A stretch of 64,000 nt of DNA from Tissierellales bacterium (GTDB taxonomy: Bacteria > Bacillota > Clostridia > Tissierellales > Sedimentibacteraceae), in contig JAHDQO010000004.1 in NCBI GenBank assembly GCA_018433765.1, positions 248,001-312,000 on the forward strand. The letters are read 5' to 3'. A program made the translations under genes and the position numbers. Positions within the stretch are counted from its first letter, which is position 1; every line of letters starts with the position of its first letter. The notes under the pieces are model-generated. The model worked only from the letters and a program-made list of their open reading frames with translations. It had not been told where the DNA came from and made no database searches. Positions 53,698-64,000 of the stretch are shown in pieces.

Positions 53698-54459
53698 ATG
53701 AGTAAAACAGCACTTGTAACTGGCTCATCCAAAGGGATTGGACGAGCAATTGTAATAGAACTTGCAAGACAAGGATATGATGTAGCAATAAATCATTCCA
53801 ATAGTGAAAAAGAAGCATTAGAAGTACAAGAAATATGTAAAGAATATGGTGTTAATGCAATAACCATTAAAGCAGATATTTCTAAAATGGAGGGTATAGA
53901 ATATCTTTTTAAAACGTTCTTTGATAAATACGACCATATTGATGTAATGGTCAATAATGCAGGAATTACTAGAATGATTCCATATCTTGAAGTAACAGAG
54001 CAGAATTGGAATGAAACTATAAATTTAAATTTTAAAGGAGCATTTTTCTGTGGGCAAAAAGCTGCACAGAAAATGGTAGATTGCGGTACTAAAGGATTGA
54101 TAATTAACATTACATCCATTCACCAGCAAATATTATTTCCTCATGCCAGTGTTTATGGATCAGGTAAAGCAGGGTTATTAAAACTTACAAAGCATATGGC
54201 TCTTGAACTAGCTAAATATGGAATAAGAGTAGTATCAATAGCACCCGGCTGTATTCTTAATGATCCTAGTAAAAAAGAAGCAAAAAGAACAAAACTGCTT
54301 AAGTCACGTATACCTTTGAGACTGTATGGAGAATGTGAAGATATTGCACAGGTTGTAGGTTTCTTATCATCTGGTAAAGCTGATTATATTACAGGGGTAA
54401 CGATACCAGTAGAAGGCGGAGTACTTCTCCCACCATTGATTGATTATGACATATATTAG
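53698..54459 (+). CDS. Short-chain dehydrogenase/reductase
   Basis: A 253-aa SDR. TGSSKGIGRAIV gives the cofactor glycines, NNAG is present, the catalytic serine is in NITSI and the YGSGK tetrad completes the site. Oxidises or reduces a hydroxyl group; with the aldolase and LarA-type enzyme downstream it likely handles a hydroxy-acid intermediate. AAAGGAG site; first gene of the fourth sigma-54 unit. Confidence 0.92.
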   Translation: MSKTALVTGSSKGIGRAIVIELARQGYDVAINHSNSEKEALEVQEICKEYGVNAITIKADISKMEGIEYLFKTFFDKYDHIDVMVNNAGITRMIPYLEVTEQNWNETINLNFKGAFFCGQKAAQKMVDCGTKGLIINITSIHQQILFPHASVYGSGKAGLLKLTKHMALELAKYGIRVVSIAPGCILNDPSKKEAKRTKLLKSRIPLRLYGECEDIAQVVGFLSSGKADYITGVTIPVEGGVLLPPLIDYDIY

Positions 54460-54505
54460 AAACTTATTATTAATTTTATGATTAAATAATTGGAGGAATG
54501 TAAAG

Positions 54506-55276
54506 ATGAGAGAAAATAAGATAAAAAAAATAATAAAAGAAGGCGGATATGCTATTGGTACTTTTGTTAAAATCAATGATCCTTCTGTAGTTGAAATATT
54601 AGGTTTATTGGAATATGACTTTTTTGTATTAGATAATGAACATGTTTCAATGAATAAGGAGACTATGGTAAGTATGGTACGAGGTGCAGATGTTACTGAT
54701 ATTGTACCAATAGTAAGAGTTAGAAAAAATGTAGACGTAGAAGTATTGCAAGCGTTAGATTCAGGTGCTTTAGGAGTCCAAGTACCTAATGTAGATACTG
54801 TGCAACAAGCAAAAAATCTAGCATCTTATGTTAAATATACTCCTGTAGGCAAGAGAGGTTTTTCGCCTTCAGTGAGAGCAGCTAATTATGGATTATTTGA
54901 CAAAAAAGAATATGTAAAGTATGCAAATGAAAATACATTGATAGTATCACATTGTGAAACTGTAGAATGTGTAAACAATCTAGATGAGATATTAAAAATT
55001 CCTGAAATAGATGTTATATTCATAGGACCAATGGATTTGTCACAGTCATTAGGTGTTATAGGGGAAGCAAAACATCCAAAAGTTCTTGAATGCATAGATA
55101 TTATTATTAAGAAAACAAAAGATGCAGGTAAAGCTGTTGGAATTGTATCAACAGCTGAAGCAGCTCATGATTATATAGATCGAGGTGTTCAATATTTGTT
55201 AATAAGTACAGATCAAGGAATGATAGTATCGGCAGGAAAACAAACTATAAAGAAAATAAGAGGAGACTTAAAATAA
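54506..55276 (+). CDS. HpcH/HpaI-family aldolase
   Basis: A 256-aa class II aldolase of the HpcH/HpaI/citrate-lyase fold. Landmarks are FFVLDNEHVSMN, VPIVRVRKN, VQVPNVDT and FIGPMDLSQSLG. These enzymes split a 2-keto-3-deoxy or 4-hydroxy-2-keto acid into pyruvate and an aldehyde, using a divalent metal. It follows the SDR, which could make the keto substrate. Confidence 0.92.
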   Translation: MRENKIKKIIKEGGYAIGTFVKINDPSVVEILGLLEYDFFVLDNEHVSMNKETMVSMVRGADVTDIVPIVRVRKNVDVEVLQALDSGALGVQVPNVDTVQQAKNLASYVKYTPVGKRGFSPSVRAANYGLFDKKEYVKYANENTLIVSHCETVECVNNLDEILKIPEIDVIFIGPMDLSQSLGVIGEAKHPKVLECIDIIIKKTKDAGKAVGIVSTAEAAHDYIDRGVQYLLISTDQGMIVSAGKQTIKKIRGDLK

Positions 55277-55297
55277 TAATTTAAAAGGATGATATAT

Positions 55298-56548
55298 ATG
55301 AAGATATCTTTAGGTTATGGAAAAAAAATATTAAATTTAGATATTAATAATAAGAATCTCATAAAAATATTAAAGCCTAATGATGTTGAAATTAAAAGTA
55401 CAGGTGAAAGTGAAATAAAAAGAGCAATGCTTCAACCTATACATTCTCAAAGACTTAAAAACATTGTTAGAAGAGGAGAAAAAGTTGCAATTATTACTAG
55501 TGATATCACTAGACCTATGCCTAGCAAAATAGTTATACCAGTAGTATTAGAAGAATTATATGAAGCAGGTATACAAGATAAAGATATAAAGATAGTTTTT
55601 GCCTTAGGCAGTCATAGAAAACATACCGAAGCTGAAAAAAAGTATCTTGTGGGTGAAGAGATTTATAAAAGGATAGAGTGTTTAGATTTAGATGTAGATG
55701 ATTGCATTAATTTAGGTACAACATCTTCTGGTACTCCTGTAAACATATTTAGAACTGTAGCTGAAGCAGATAGAAGAATTTGTCTTGGTAACATTGAATA
55801 CCATTATTTTGCGGGTTACAGCGGAGGTGCTAAGGCAATTATGCCTGGAGTCGCCACAAAAGAATCTATACAGGCAAATCACAGTATGATGGTAAAAAAA
55901 GAAGCAAGAACTGGAGAAGTAATAAATAATCCTGTCAGAAGTGATATAGATGAAGTTGCTCAATATATTTCTATAGATTTTATAGTTAATGTTGTTTTAG
56001 ATGAAAAAAAGGATATAATAAAAGCTACTGCTGGTAACTATATAGACGCTCATAGAGAAGGCTGCAAGTTTCTTGACAGGCTGTATAAAATAACTATTGA
56101 AAAACCGGCAGATATAGTAATTGTTTCACTAGGAGGTTATCCAAAAGATATAAATCTTTATCAAGCACAGAAAGGATTAGATAATGCAAAATATGCTGTA
56201 AAGGACGGAGGTATAATTATATTGACTGCGTCTTGCGTAGAGGGGCTTGGTGCGTGTACTTTTGAGCAATGGATGACATCATCCATGACTCCTGAAGAAA
56301 TGATAGATAGGATTCAGGAAAAATTTGAACTTGGCGGACACAAAGCTGCTGCAATTGCAATGGTTTTAAAAAAGGCACAAATATTCTTAATATCTGAACT
56401 TGAAGATGATTTAGTAAGAGGTATGAATTTTAAATCATATAATAGTTTAAATACTGCGCTAAAAGATGCATTACAAGAAAAAGGAAAAGATGCAGAAGTT
56501 ATTGTGATGCCATATGGTGGTTCGACTTTACCAGTAGTAAAAGTATAA
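55298..56548 (+). CDS. LarA-type nickel-dependent racemase/epimerase
   Basis: About 416 residues. Landmarks of lactate racemase family are ITSDITRPMP, ALGSHRKHTEAE with paired histidines, and YHYFAGYSGGAKAIMPG containing the lysine and histidine that hold the nickel-pincer cofactor. LarA relatives racemise many 2-hydroxy acids, so the substrate is not necessarily lactate. The cofactor genes larB, larC and larE are not in this window. The start is set at 55298 after AAAGGA. Confidence 0.9.
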   Translation: MKISLGYGKKILNLDINNKNLIKILKPNDVEIKSTGESEIKRAMLQPIHSQRLKNIVRRGEKVAIITSDITRPMPSKIVIPVVLEELYEAGIQDKDIKIVFALGSHRKHTEAEKKYLVGEEIYKRIECLDLDVDDCINLGTTSSGTPVNIFRTVAEADRRICLGNIEYHYFAGYSGGAKAIMPGVATKESIQANHSMMVKKEARTGEVINNPVRSDIDEVAQYISIDFIVNVVLDEKKDIIKATAGNYIDAHREGCKFLDRLYKITIEKPADIVIVSLGGYPKDINLYQAQKGLDNAKYAVKDGGIIILTASCVEGLGACTFEQWMTSSMTPEEMIDRIQEKFELGGHKAAAIAMVLKKAQIFLISELEDDLVRGMNFKSYNSLNTALKDALQEKGKDAEVIVMPYGGSTLPVVKV

Positions 56549-56580
56549 TCTACAAAAATCAATTTATGGAGGTATTTTAA

Positions 56581-57219
56581 ATGAAAATTACAGACCAAAT
56601 ATCTGAAAGCTTACAGCAAGGTAAATTAGAAGATGTCAAAGAGTTAATTAATAAAGCTTTAGAAGATGGAATATTGCCTAAAGTTATACTTAATGAAGGA
56701 TTGTTAGAAGGAATGAGTACTATTGGTCAAAAATTTAAAAATAATGAAGTTTTTGTTCCAGATGTTTTAATTGCAGCAAGGGCAATGAATGGTGGAATTG
56801 AAATTTTAAAACCTAAATTAGTTGATGGAGATGTAAAGCCTATAGCAAGAGCTATTTTATGTACTGTAAAAGGTGATATGCATGATATTGGAAAGAATTT
56901 AGTTAAAATGATGCTAGAAGGCAAAGGTATAGAAGTTATCGATCTTGGAGTAAATGTTTCTGAAGATAGTATAGTTGAAGCTGTTAAGAAGTACAAGCCT
57001 CAAATTGTAGGTTTATCCGCACTTCTTACAACTACAATGCATCAGCAAAAGGTAGTTATAAATTCGCTGGAAGAAGCAGGATTAAGAGATAAAGTAAAAG
57101 TAATGGTTGGGGGAGCACCAGTAACGCAAACCTTTGCATCTAAAATAGGTGCAGATGCTTATACATCTGATGCAGCAACATGTTCAGAAGTGGCTGAAAA
57201 GTTTGCATTAGAAGTATAA
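56581..57219 (+). CDS. Corrinoid (cobalamin-binding) methyl-carrier protein
   Basis: A 212-aa protein of the MtaC/MtbC type. A helical cap (1-85) precedes the B12 Rossmann domain with DMHDIGKN (His101 as lower cobalt ligand) and the MVGGAPVT region. It carries a methyl group between two methyltransferases. The next gene is the matching UroD-type methyltransferase. No reductive activator (RamA/RACo) is encoded nearby. Confidence 0.93.
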   Translation: MKITDQISESLQQGKLEDVKELINKALEDGILPKVILNEGLLEGMSTIGQKFKNNEVFVPDVLIAARAMNGGIEILKPKLVDGDVKPIARAILCTVKGDMHDIGKNLVKMMLEGKGIEVIDLGVNVSEDSIVEAVKKYKPQIVGLSALLTTTMHQQKVVINSLEEAGLRDKVKVMVGGAPVTQTFASKIGADAYTSDAATCSEVAEKFALEV

Positions 57220-57276
57220 GAAATGAAATTTAAATTATATTTATAATAAAAAAAGTGCTTAACAAGGAGGAAAATA

Positions 57277-58446
57277 ATGTCTAGTCTTAAATCTCGAGAA
57301 AGAGTTATTAGAGCATTAAATCATAAAGAAACAGATAGAATACCAATTGATATAGGAGGTATTTATAATTTAACAACTCTTCATAAAGATGCGTATAAAA
57401 AACTTCAAAAATATTTAGGTTATAATAATAAAATTACTATATCATCTATGCTTTCACAAACTGCTTTTCCTGATGAATATGTTCGTCAGCGTTTTAAAGC
57501 TGATTGTTATCCGTTATATATGCCTTTGGATAAAATGAATATTAATCTCCAATGGGACAAAGATGGGTCTTCATGGTACAAGGACGAGTGGGGAGTAAAA
57601 TGGATGTGTCCTGCAAATGGGTTATATTATGATCCTGTTGGACACCCATTAGAAGGCTGCACATTAGAAGATATAGATAAGTTTAATTGGCCTGATCCAA
57701 ATGATAATAGTAAATGGCTTGGCATGGGAAAAAGAGCAAAAGACTTATACGAAAATACAGATTATGCACTTGTAGTTAATGGCCCATTTAATGGAGGAGT
57801 TTATGTACCATGTCAATGGTTAATGGGATATGAAGATTTCTTTATTAAGATGATGATAGAACCTGAAATAATAGAGGCAATGCTTGAAAAAATAGTAGAG
57901 TATCACATAGGACAGTGGAATTTAATATTAGATGAAGTTGGCAAGTATGCTCAAGTAGTAGTCTTATCTGATGATTTAGGAACTCAAAATGCTCCATTGA
58001 TGAGACCATCATTATATAGACAATTGATAAAACCTGCTCAAGCTAAAGTAGTCAATTTTATAAAATCAAAAGCAGATGTTAAAATAGTTTATCATTGTGA
58101 TGGAGCGATAAGTGAGTTTATATCTGATTTTATAGATATAGGAGTAGATGCATGGAATCCTGTACAAGTTTCTGCTGATGGTATGGATGATACTGCAAAA
58201 TTGAAAAAGGAATATGGAGACAAGTTAACATTTTGGGGAGCTGGATGTGAAAGTCAAACAGTTCTTTCAACAAAAACTCCTGAAGATATTCGTGAAGAAG
58301 TAAAAAGAAGAATAAATGATTTGGGATCAGATGGAGGTTTAATTTTAGCATCCATTCATAATATACAAAAAGACGTACCTATAGAAAATATTGTAGCATT
58401 TTATGATGCACTTTATGAATTTGGTACAGCTTTTTATCAAAAATAG
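57277..58446 (+). CDS. Uroporphyrinogen decarboxylase-family corrinoid methyltransferase
   Basis: A 389-aa TIM-barrel protein of the UroD/MtaA group. The zinc ligands of the methyltransferase branch are visible as H-x-C in IVYHCDGAI and a cysteine in WGAGCES, so it is not a heme enzyme. With the corrinoid protein it probably demethylates a methoxylated or methylated substrate, or passes the methyl group on. Only one methyltransferase is present in the window. AGGAGG site; last gene of the unit. Confidence 0.9.
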   Translation: MSSLKSRERVIRALNHKETDRIPIDIGGIYNLTTLHKDAYKKLQKYLGYNNKITISSMLSQTAFPDEYVRQRFKADCYPLYMPLDKMNINLQWDKDGSSWYKDEWGVKWMCPANGLYYDPVGHPLEGCTLEDIDKFNWPDPNDNSKWLGMGKRAKDLYENTDYALVVNGPFNGGVYVPCQWLMGYEDFFIKMMIEPEIIEAMLEKIVEYHIGQWNLILDEVGKYAQVVVLSDDLGTQNAPLMRPSLYRQLIKPAQAKVVNFIKSKADVKIVYHCDGAISEFISDFIDIGVDAWNPVQVSADGMDDTAKLKKEYGDKLTFWGAGCESQTVLSTKTPEDIREEVKRRINDLGSDGGLILASIHNIQKDVPIENIVAFYDALYEFGTAFYQK

Positions 58447-58477
58447 TCTCATAGACAAAAGTCTTAATAGATAAATA

Positions 58478-58522
58478 ATAAAAATACCTATAATAACAAT
58501 TTTGTTAATAGGTATTTTTTAT
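58478..58522 (+). terminator. Terminator of the fourth sigma-54 unit
   Basis: AAAATACCTAT and ATAGGTATTTT with an inner AACAA/TTGTT stem and T-run. Confidence 0.85.
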
Positions 58523-58630
58523 TTGTAAAATAATGTTTCAAAAAGTTTTCATTTGTATTTATAAATAAATGCAGGAAATTAATTATATAATTTTTATATA
58601 AATATATAAATGAAAAGATAAAGAAAACAT

Positions 58631-58699
58631 TTGAAAATTGCTGTAAAAAGTGTATAATTTATAGAGTTGAAATTGCATAATAATCTATGCAATTTTTTA
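58631..58699 (+). promoter_or_regulatory. Promoter and leader hairpin of the ABC-F gene
   Basis: TTGAAA (58631) and TATAAT (58653-58658) with a 16-base spacer. A few bases after the expected start lies AAATTGCATA and TATGCAATTT followed by TTT, a terminator-like hairpin, before the GGAAGGAGG site. It could act as an attenuator or protect the RNA end. Confidence 0.5.
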
Positions 58700-58739
58700 G
58701 TATTGGAAGGAGGACGTTATACTTATATTTGTGGTATAA

Positions 58740-60365
<1,626 letters not shown>

Positions 60366-60402
60366 AAAGTATAATTAAGTTTAATAAAACAAGGAGTTCA
60401 AT

Positions 60403-60945
60403 ATGATAAGAAAAGCTATAGATTTTGCTAATGAAAAGCACAAAAATCAAAAGAGGAAAGGTTCAAATATTCCATATATATTTCATTTAATAGATACTGC
60501 AAACATCATTGCACAAGTAAAAAATGATGAAGAACTAATAACAGCAGCTATACTTCATGATTCTGTTGAAGACGCTGGTGTAAGTTTAGAAGAAATTAGA
60601 AATATATTCGGTGCAAGAGTTGCAGAACTTGTTGAAGGAGTGAGTGAACCTGATAAATCAAAGCCCTGGAAGCAAAGAAAGCAGCATACAATAAATCATT
60701 TAAGAGATGAATCAACATATGATATACAGCTGCTTGAATGTGCAGATAAACTTAGCAATATTAGAAGCATATATATAGACATGCAGATAATAGGTGATAA
60801 AATTTGGGATAAATTTAATGCAGATTATAATAAACAAAAATGGTATTATATTGAACTAGTAAAAAGTTTAAAAAATCTTGGAGAAAATTTTATATATATT
60901 CAATTTTGTGAAATGGTAAATAAAGTATTTAATATTAAAGAGTAA
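60403..60945 (+). CDS. HD-domain phosphohydrolase (small alarmone hydrolase-like)
   Basis: A 180-aa protein with the HD signature HxxxxH...HD as ILHDSVEDAG, preceded by HKNQKRKGSNIPYIFHL, the pattern of the hydrolase half of RelA/SpoT and of MESH1-type small alarmone hydrolases. No synthetase domain follows. It may degrade (p)ppGpp or a related nucleotide; activity is inferred from family. AAGGAG site. Confidence 0.88.
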   Translation: MIRKAIDFANEKHKNQKRKGSNIPYIFHLIDTANIIAQVKNDEELITAAILHDSVEDAGVSLEEIRNIFGARVAELVEGVSEPDKSKPWKQRKQHTINHLRDESTYDIQLLECADKLSNIRSIYIDMQIIGDKIWDKFNADYNKQKWYYIELVKSLKNLGENFIYIQFCEMVNKVFNIKE

Positions 60946-60979
60946 GCATGACATGTGCTTACTCTTTAGTTTTATGTAC
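60943..60979 (+). terminator. Terminator of the HD gene
   Basis: AAGAGTAAGCA, short loop, TGCTTACTCTT, then TAGTTTT. Also usable by the convergent transporter gene. Confidence 0.8.
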
Positions 60980-60983
60980 TAAA

Positions 60984-61865
60984 TTATACAGTATTTTTAC
61001 CAAATTTAATTTTAAATTTTGATAAGTCAATTTGTGATATTAATGTTCCAGTTAAAATTAAAAATACTCCTAAATATTGTTTAGGCGTTAATACTTCATT
61101 TGCGAAAATATATGCTATTAAACCATTGAATATTGGTTCAAGAGTAAAAATCAATCCTGCATCTGTAGGTGTGGTGTGCGGCTGTGCTATAGTTTGAAGC
61201 ACAAATGTCAGTCCTGTACAAAATACGCTTAGCATAATAATTATAAACCATGATTGCGGTGTAGCAGGGAGACTAGGATTTTCAAAAACAAAAGTTGAAA
61301 TAGTACTTAAAGCTGCAACAACTCCAAGTTGTAATATACCAAGAACTAGTGTATCTACTTTTTTGCCGTGTATATTTAGCAGTACTATATAGAAGGTGTA
61401 AAGTATTGCACTAATTAGTACTAATAAGTCACCAAAATTAACTTTTAGATTATCTTGAAGTGATAAAAGTCCCATTCCTATTATTGCAAACACAACACCT
61501 ACTATCATTTTATTTTTAGGTTTTTGTTTAAAAATCAAAGTTGATAATATTGGAATGAATACAACTTTTGTACTTCCTAAAAATCCTGCATTGGAAGTAG
61601 ATGTATACTTTAATCCAAAGATATTAAAAGTAAACATGATAAAAAGCATAGTTCCAAATAACAAGGAATATTTAAAAGTTTCTTTATTGCAACTCTTTAC
61701 TCTTTTGAAAAATATTAATCCTGTTACAATAAATCCGATTATAAATCTTAATGCTATTACGTTAAGAACTGGTAATTCATTTGTAATGATTTTAGTTGAA
61801 ATGTAAGTTGTACTCCACAAAAAAGTAACTAATAACAATAGTAAATTTGCATTTTTCTGTTTCAT
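60984..61865 (-). CDS. EamA-family (DMT superfamily) transporter
   Basis: About 293 residues with ten membrane helices in two EamA repeats, about 5-135 and 148-285. The segments FLWSTTYISTKI and EPIFNGLIAYIF are typical. Members export amino acids, nucleosides or drugs; the substrate is unknown. The start at 61865 follows GAGGAAAA; the annotated-length alternative at 61880 would overlap that site. Confidence 0.9.
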   Translation of the reverse strand: MKQKNANLLLLLVTFLWSTTYISTKIITNELPVLNVIALRFIIGFIVTGLIFFKRVKSCNKETFKYSLLFGTMLFIMFTFNIFGLKYTSTSNAGFLGSTKVVFIPILSTLIFKQKPKNKMIVGVVFAIIGMGLLSLQDNLKVNFGDLLVLISAILYTFYIVLLNIHGKKVDTLVLGILQLGVVAALSTISTFVFENPSLPATPQSWFIIIMLSVFCTGLTFVLQTIAQPHTTPTDAGLIFTLEPIFNGLIAYIFANEVLTPKQYLGVFLILTGTLISQIDLSKFKIKFGKNTV

Positions 61866-62212
61866 ATAAATTTTCCTCATTTCTTTTGTATCAAATGTTT
61901 GATTTTTAAATTATATATGAGATTATCTTTGTTATCAAATTCCGTGAAAACGGTTTTTTGAAAATATTTTAATAGATATTTTCCTTATAATAAAGTATTT
62001 ATAAAAAAGCTATTATAATGAGACAAGTGCACATCAATAATAGCTTAATTTAACAATTTTATTGTATTTATAAGAAATATAGTTATTTAACTTGCAGAAT
62101 AGTTTATTGCTATAATAGTAGATTGACAGAAATGTTAATAGATAAAGAATATATAAATTAAGAAATTCTTTGGGTAGGATTAAATGAGAATAAAATAGTA
62201 AGCTCACGCTTA
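61866..62212. other. Intergenic region between transporter and peptidase T genes
   Basis: Mostly plain A/T-rich DNA with a long inverted repeat (AAGCTATTAT with ATAATAGCTT, about 62005-62046) and the peptidase T terminator at its right end. No gene is supported. Confidence 0.5.
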
Positions 62213-62219
62213 CTATTTA
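62193..62219 (-). terminator. Terminator of peptidase T
   Basis: AAATAGTAAGC, TCAC loop and complement, overlapping the stop codon. Confidence 0.7.
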
Positions 62220-63439
62220 GATGAATATAACTCTATTATTTTCAATATTACTTTTACAGAATCAATCATAGATGGTATAGGTATATATTCAAATTTGCCA
62301 TGGAAATTATGACCTCCTGTAAATAAATTAGGTGTAGGAATTCCTTTATATGAAAGCATAGCTCCATCAGTACCGCCTCTAATTGGATGAATTATGGGTT
62401 CTATGTCCAATTCCTCCATTGCCTGCTTTGCAGTTTCTACTATATGAAATACTGGTTCAATCTTACTCTTCATATTATAATATTGGTCTTTTAATTCTAG
62501 ATTAACAGTATTAGGTAAATATTTTTTATTTAAAAATTCTATAACCTTTTCTATTAATGCCTTTTTATTTTCAAATTTAGTCTTATCATGATCTCTTATA
62601 ATGTATTTCATAGTAGTATTTTCAACATCTCCACTGATATTCAAAAGATGAAAAAATCCTTCATAACCTTCTGTATACTCGGGCTTTTGATCTGTAGGAA
62701 GCATATTGTTTAATTCAAATGCTATTCTCATAGAATTAATCATCTTGTTCTTTGAAGAACCTGGATGAATATTGTTTCCCTTTATAGTAATTTTAGCTTC
62801 AGCAGCATTAAATGTTTCATATTCAAGTTCACCTTTTTTTGAACCATCTACTGTGTAAGCAAAATCTGCCCCGAATTTTTTAATATCAAAGTTATCTGTT
62901 CCTCTTCCAACTTCTTCATCAGGAGTAAAAGCTATTTTAATATTGCCGTGCTTAATTTGAGGATTATTTACAAGATATTCAACAGCTGTCATTATTTCTG
63001 CTACACCTGCTTTGTCATCTGCTCCTAATAAAGTAGTTCCATCAGTTGTAATAATATCTTGTCCAATATATTTCAATATATCGGGGAAGTCATTAGTTTT
63101 AAGAACTATTTCTTTTTCTTTATTTAACACTATATCTTTTCCATCGTAATTTTTGACTATTTGAGGTTTAACATTAGTGCCAGTAAAATCTGTTGCAGTG
63201 TCCATATGAGCTAGAAAACCAATTATAGGTATTTCTTTATTAGTATTTGAAGGAAGTTCAGCCCATACATTACAGTATTCATCTAGTTCTACATTACTAA
63301 CACCTATTTCTTTTAACTCTTCTACTAATAATTTAGCCAAATTAAATTGCTTTTCTGTGCTTGGACTGCTTTTTGAATCGTCATCTGATTGTGTGTCAAT
63401 TTTTGCATACCTTAAAAATCTTTCAACTACTTTTTCCAT
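62213..63439 (-). CDS. pepT: Peptidase T (tripeptide aminopeptidase)
   Basis: About 408 residues of the M20 family, the usual PepT length. Zinc and catalytic residues are visible in GFLAHMDTATD, LLGADDKAGVAEI, FTPDEEVGRG and HNFHGKFEYIP. It removes the N-terminal residue from tripeptides in the cytoplasm. The start at 63439 follows GGAGG; a longer ATG at 63451 contains that site. Confidence 0.95.
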   Translation of the reverse strand: MEKVVERFLRYAKIDTQSDDDSKSSPSTEKQFNLAKLLVEELKEIGVSNVELDEYCNVWAELPSNTNKEIPIIGFLAHMDTATDFTGTNVKPQIVKNYDGKDIVLNKEKEIVLKTNDFPDILKYIGQDIITTDGTTLLGADDKAGVAEIMTAVEYLVNNPQIKHGNIKIAFTPDEEVGRGTDNFDIKKFGADFAYTVDGSKKGELEYETFNAAEAKITIKGNNIHPGSSKNKMINSMRIAFELNNMLPTDQKPEYTEGYEGFFHLLNISGDVENTTMKYIIRDHDKTKFENKKALIEKVIEFLNKKYLPNTVNLELKDQYYNMKSKIEPVFHIVETAKQAMEELDIEPIIHPIRGGTDGAMLSYKGIPTPNLFTGGHNFHGKFEYIPIPSMIDSVKVILKIIELYSSK

Positions 63440-63560
63440 CTTATCCTCCATTAAATTTATTTAAGTTTTATTGACTTCCAAACTTGTGAGTATTGAAATT
63501 TATAGCTCCTTTATTATACAATAATTTCCTAATAAATGAAACATAGCTATAAAATATAAA

Positions 63561-64000
63561 TTATTTTATAGTTTGTTTATATTTTAAAACTCTTAAAATG
63601 TTAACTATAGAAATTATTCCGCAAATAAAGCCAAATATTATAAATGTATCTTTTAGACCTAGTACATCGCCTAATTTACCAAACAAAGGAAAGCCTAGTA
63701 TCATTGCAAAGCTAAAAGTCATGCTTTGAAAGGATATTATGGTGGCTCTTTTATCACTATCTACTAATTGATTAATATAATTTGAAATAGTTACAAACAT
63801 TATACTATCCATAAATCCCATGATTAAAAAAGATAACCTGCTTAAATTTATATCTGCAAGTCCAAAGATAGCAAAGGTTAAAATAACAGGACTAAAAACC
63901 AGCAAAAATTTTTGGCTAACTTTCTTTTCTATTTTGTCTGTTAATATTCCTCCAACTGCGCCTGCTAAAGAGCTAAAAGCTAATGATATTCCAATCCATA
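63561..64000 (-). CDS. MFS transporter, C-terminal part
   Basis: The frame is open to the window edge, so only about 145 C-terminal residues are visible. They contain four hydrophobic helices, the inter-helix motif GGILTDKIEKK typical of MFS proteins, and NYINQLVDSDKRATIIS before a helix pair. The rest lies outside the window, as does the substrate information. Confidence 0.8.
   Translation of the reverse strand, partial: WIGISLAFSSLAGAVGGILTDKIEKKVSQKFLLVFSPVILTFAIFGLADINLSRLSFLIMGFMDSIMFVTISNYINQLVDSDKRATIISFQSMTFSFAMILGFPLFGKLGDVLGLKDTFIIFGFICGIISIVNILRVLKYKQTIK

Overview
The window is strongly A/T-rich, with A/T-biased codons, GGAGG-type ribosome binding sites, intrinsic terminators, an SLH-domain surface protein, a YtrA-type GntR regulator and many oxygen-sensitive enzymes (corrinoid methyl transfer, EFR1-type flavodoxin-ferredoxin, 4Fe-4S nitroreductase). 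This points to an anaerobic, spore-former-like Firmicute of the class Clostridia. The genus cannot be fixed from the sequence. No rRNA, tRNA or CRISPR array was seen.

Layout. 0-1.4 kb: start of an ABC ATPase with its autoregulated GntR repressor, and a divergent LspA-like membrane protein. 1.9-4.6 kb: three tandem short genes for Gly/Cys-rich peptides of 41-54 residues, followed by an ABC exporter; this resembles a ribosomal-peptide (RiPP) locus without a visible maturase. 4.7-13.4 kb: mostly minus-strand housekeeping and accessory genes (FlxA-like, HNH, rsgA behind a leader-peptide attenuator, MFS, lipoprotein, LysE exporter, MocR regulator). 14.0-20.8 kb: an island of an AAA ATPase, an unknown 317-aa protein, a dead IS21 element and a decayed DDE transposase. 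It is bounded by the 3' end of rlmH on one side and a diverged copy of that 3' end on the other, the site used by SCC-type elements.

21.3-27.5 kb, minus strand: TetR, ferredoxin-nitroreductase, and an operon of FGGY sugar kinase, RuBisCO-like protein and class III aminotransferase. 28-35 kb: DNA repair glycosylase, MarR, AhpD-like protein, lipoyl-domain dihydrolipoamide dehydrogenase, SLH protein and a BlaI/BlaR1 pair with its operator.

35-58.5 kb is one large catabolic region on the plus strand. Four near-identical sigma-54 (-24/-12) promoters precede (i) hydroxyacid dehydrogenase, IolB-like isomerase, archaeal-type GAPDH, divergent phosphoglycerate kinase, racemase-like protein, malic enzyme, a PAS-sigma54 activator and a metallo-beta-lactamase-fold hydrolase; (ii) DUF3311 protein, two sodium:solute symporters, and two M19 dipeptidases interleaved with two NTF2-like proteins; (iii) a creatininase-family amidohydrolase; (iv) SDR, HpcH/HpaI aldolase, LarA-type racemase, corrinoid protein and UroD-type methyltransferase. 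The activator gene within the first operon is the natural regulator of all four. The substrate is unknown: imported by the symporters, hydrolysed by amidases or dipeptidases, and funnelled through aldolase, phospho-sugar and malate steps, with a methyl group removed by the corrinoid pair, is an inference. 58.7-64 kb: an ABC-F protein behind a short hairpin leader, an HD phosphohydrolase, an EamA transporter, peptidase T and the end of an MFS transporter.
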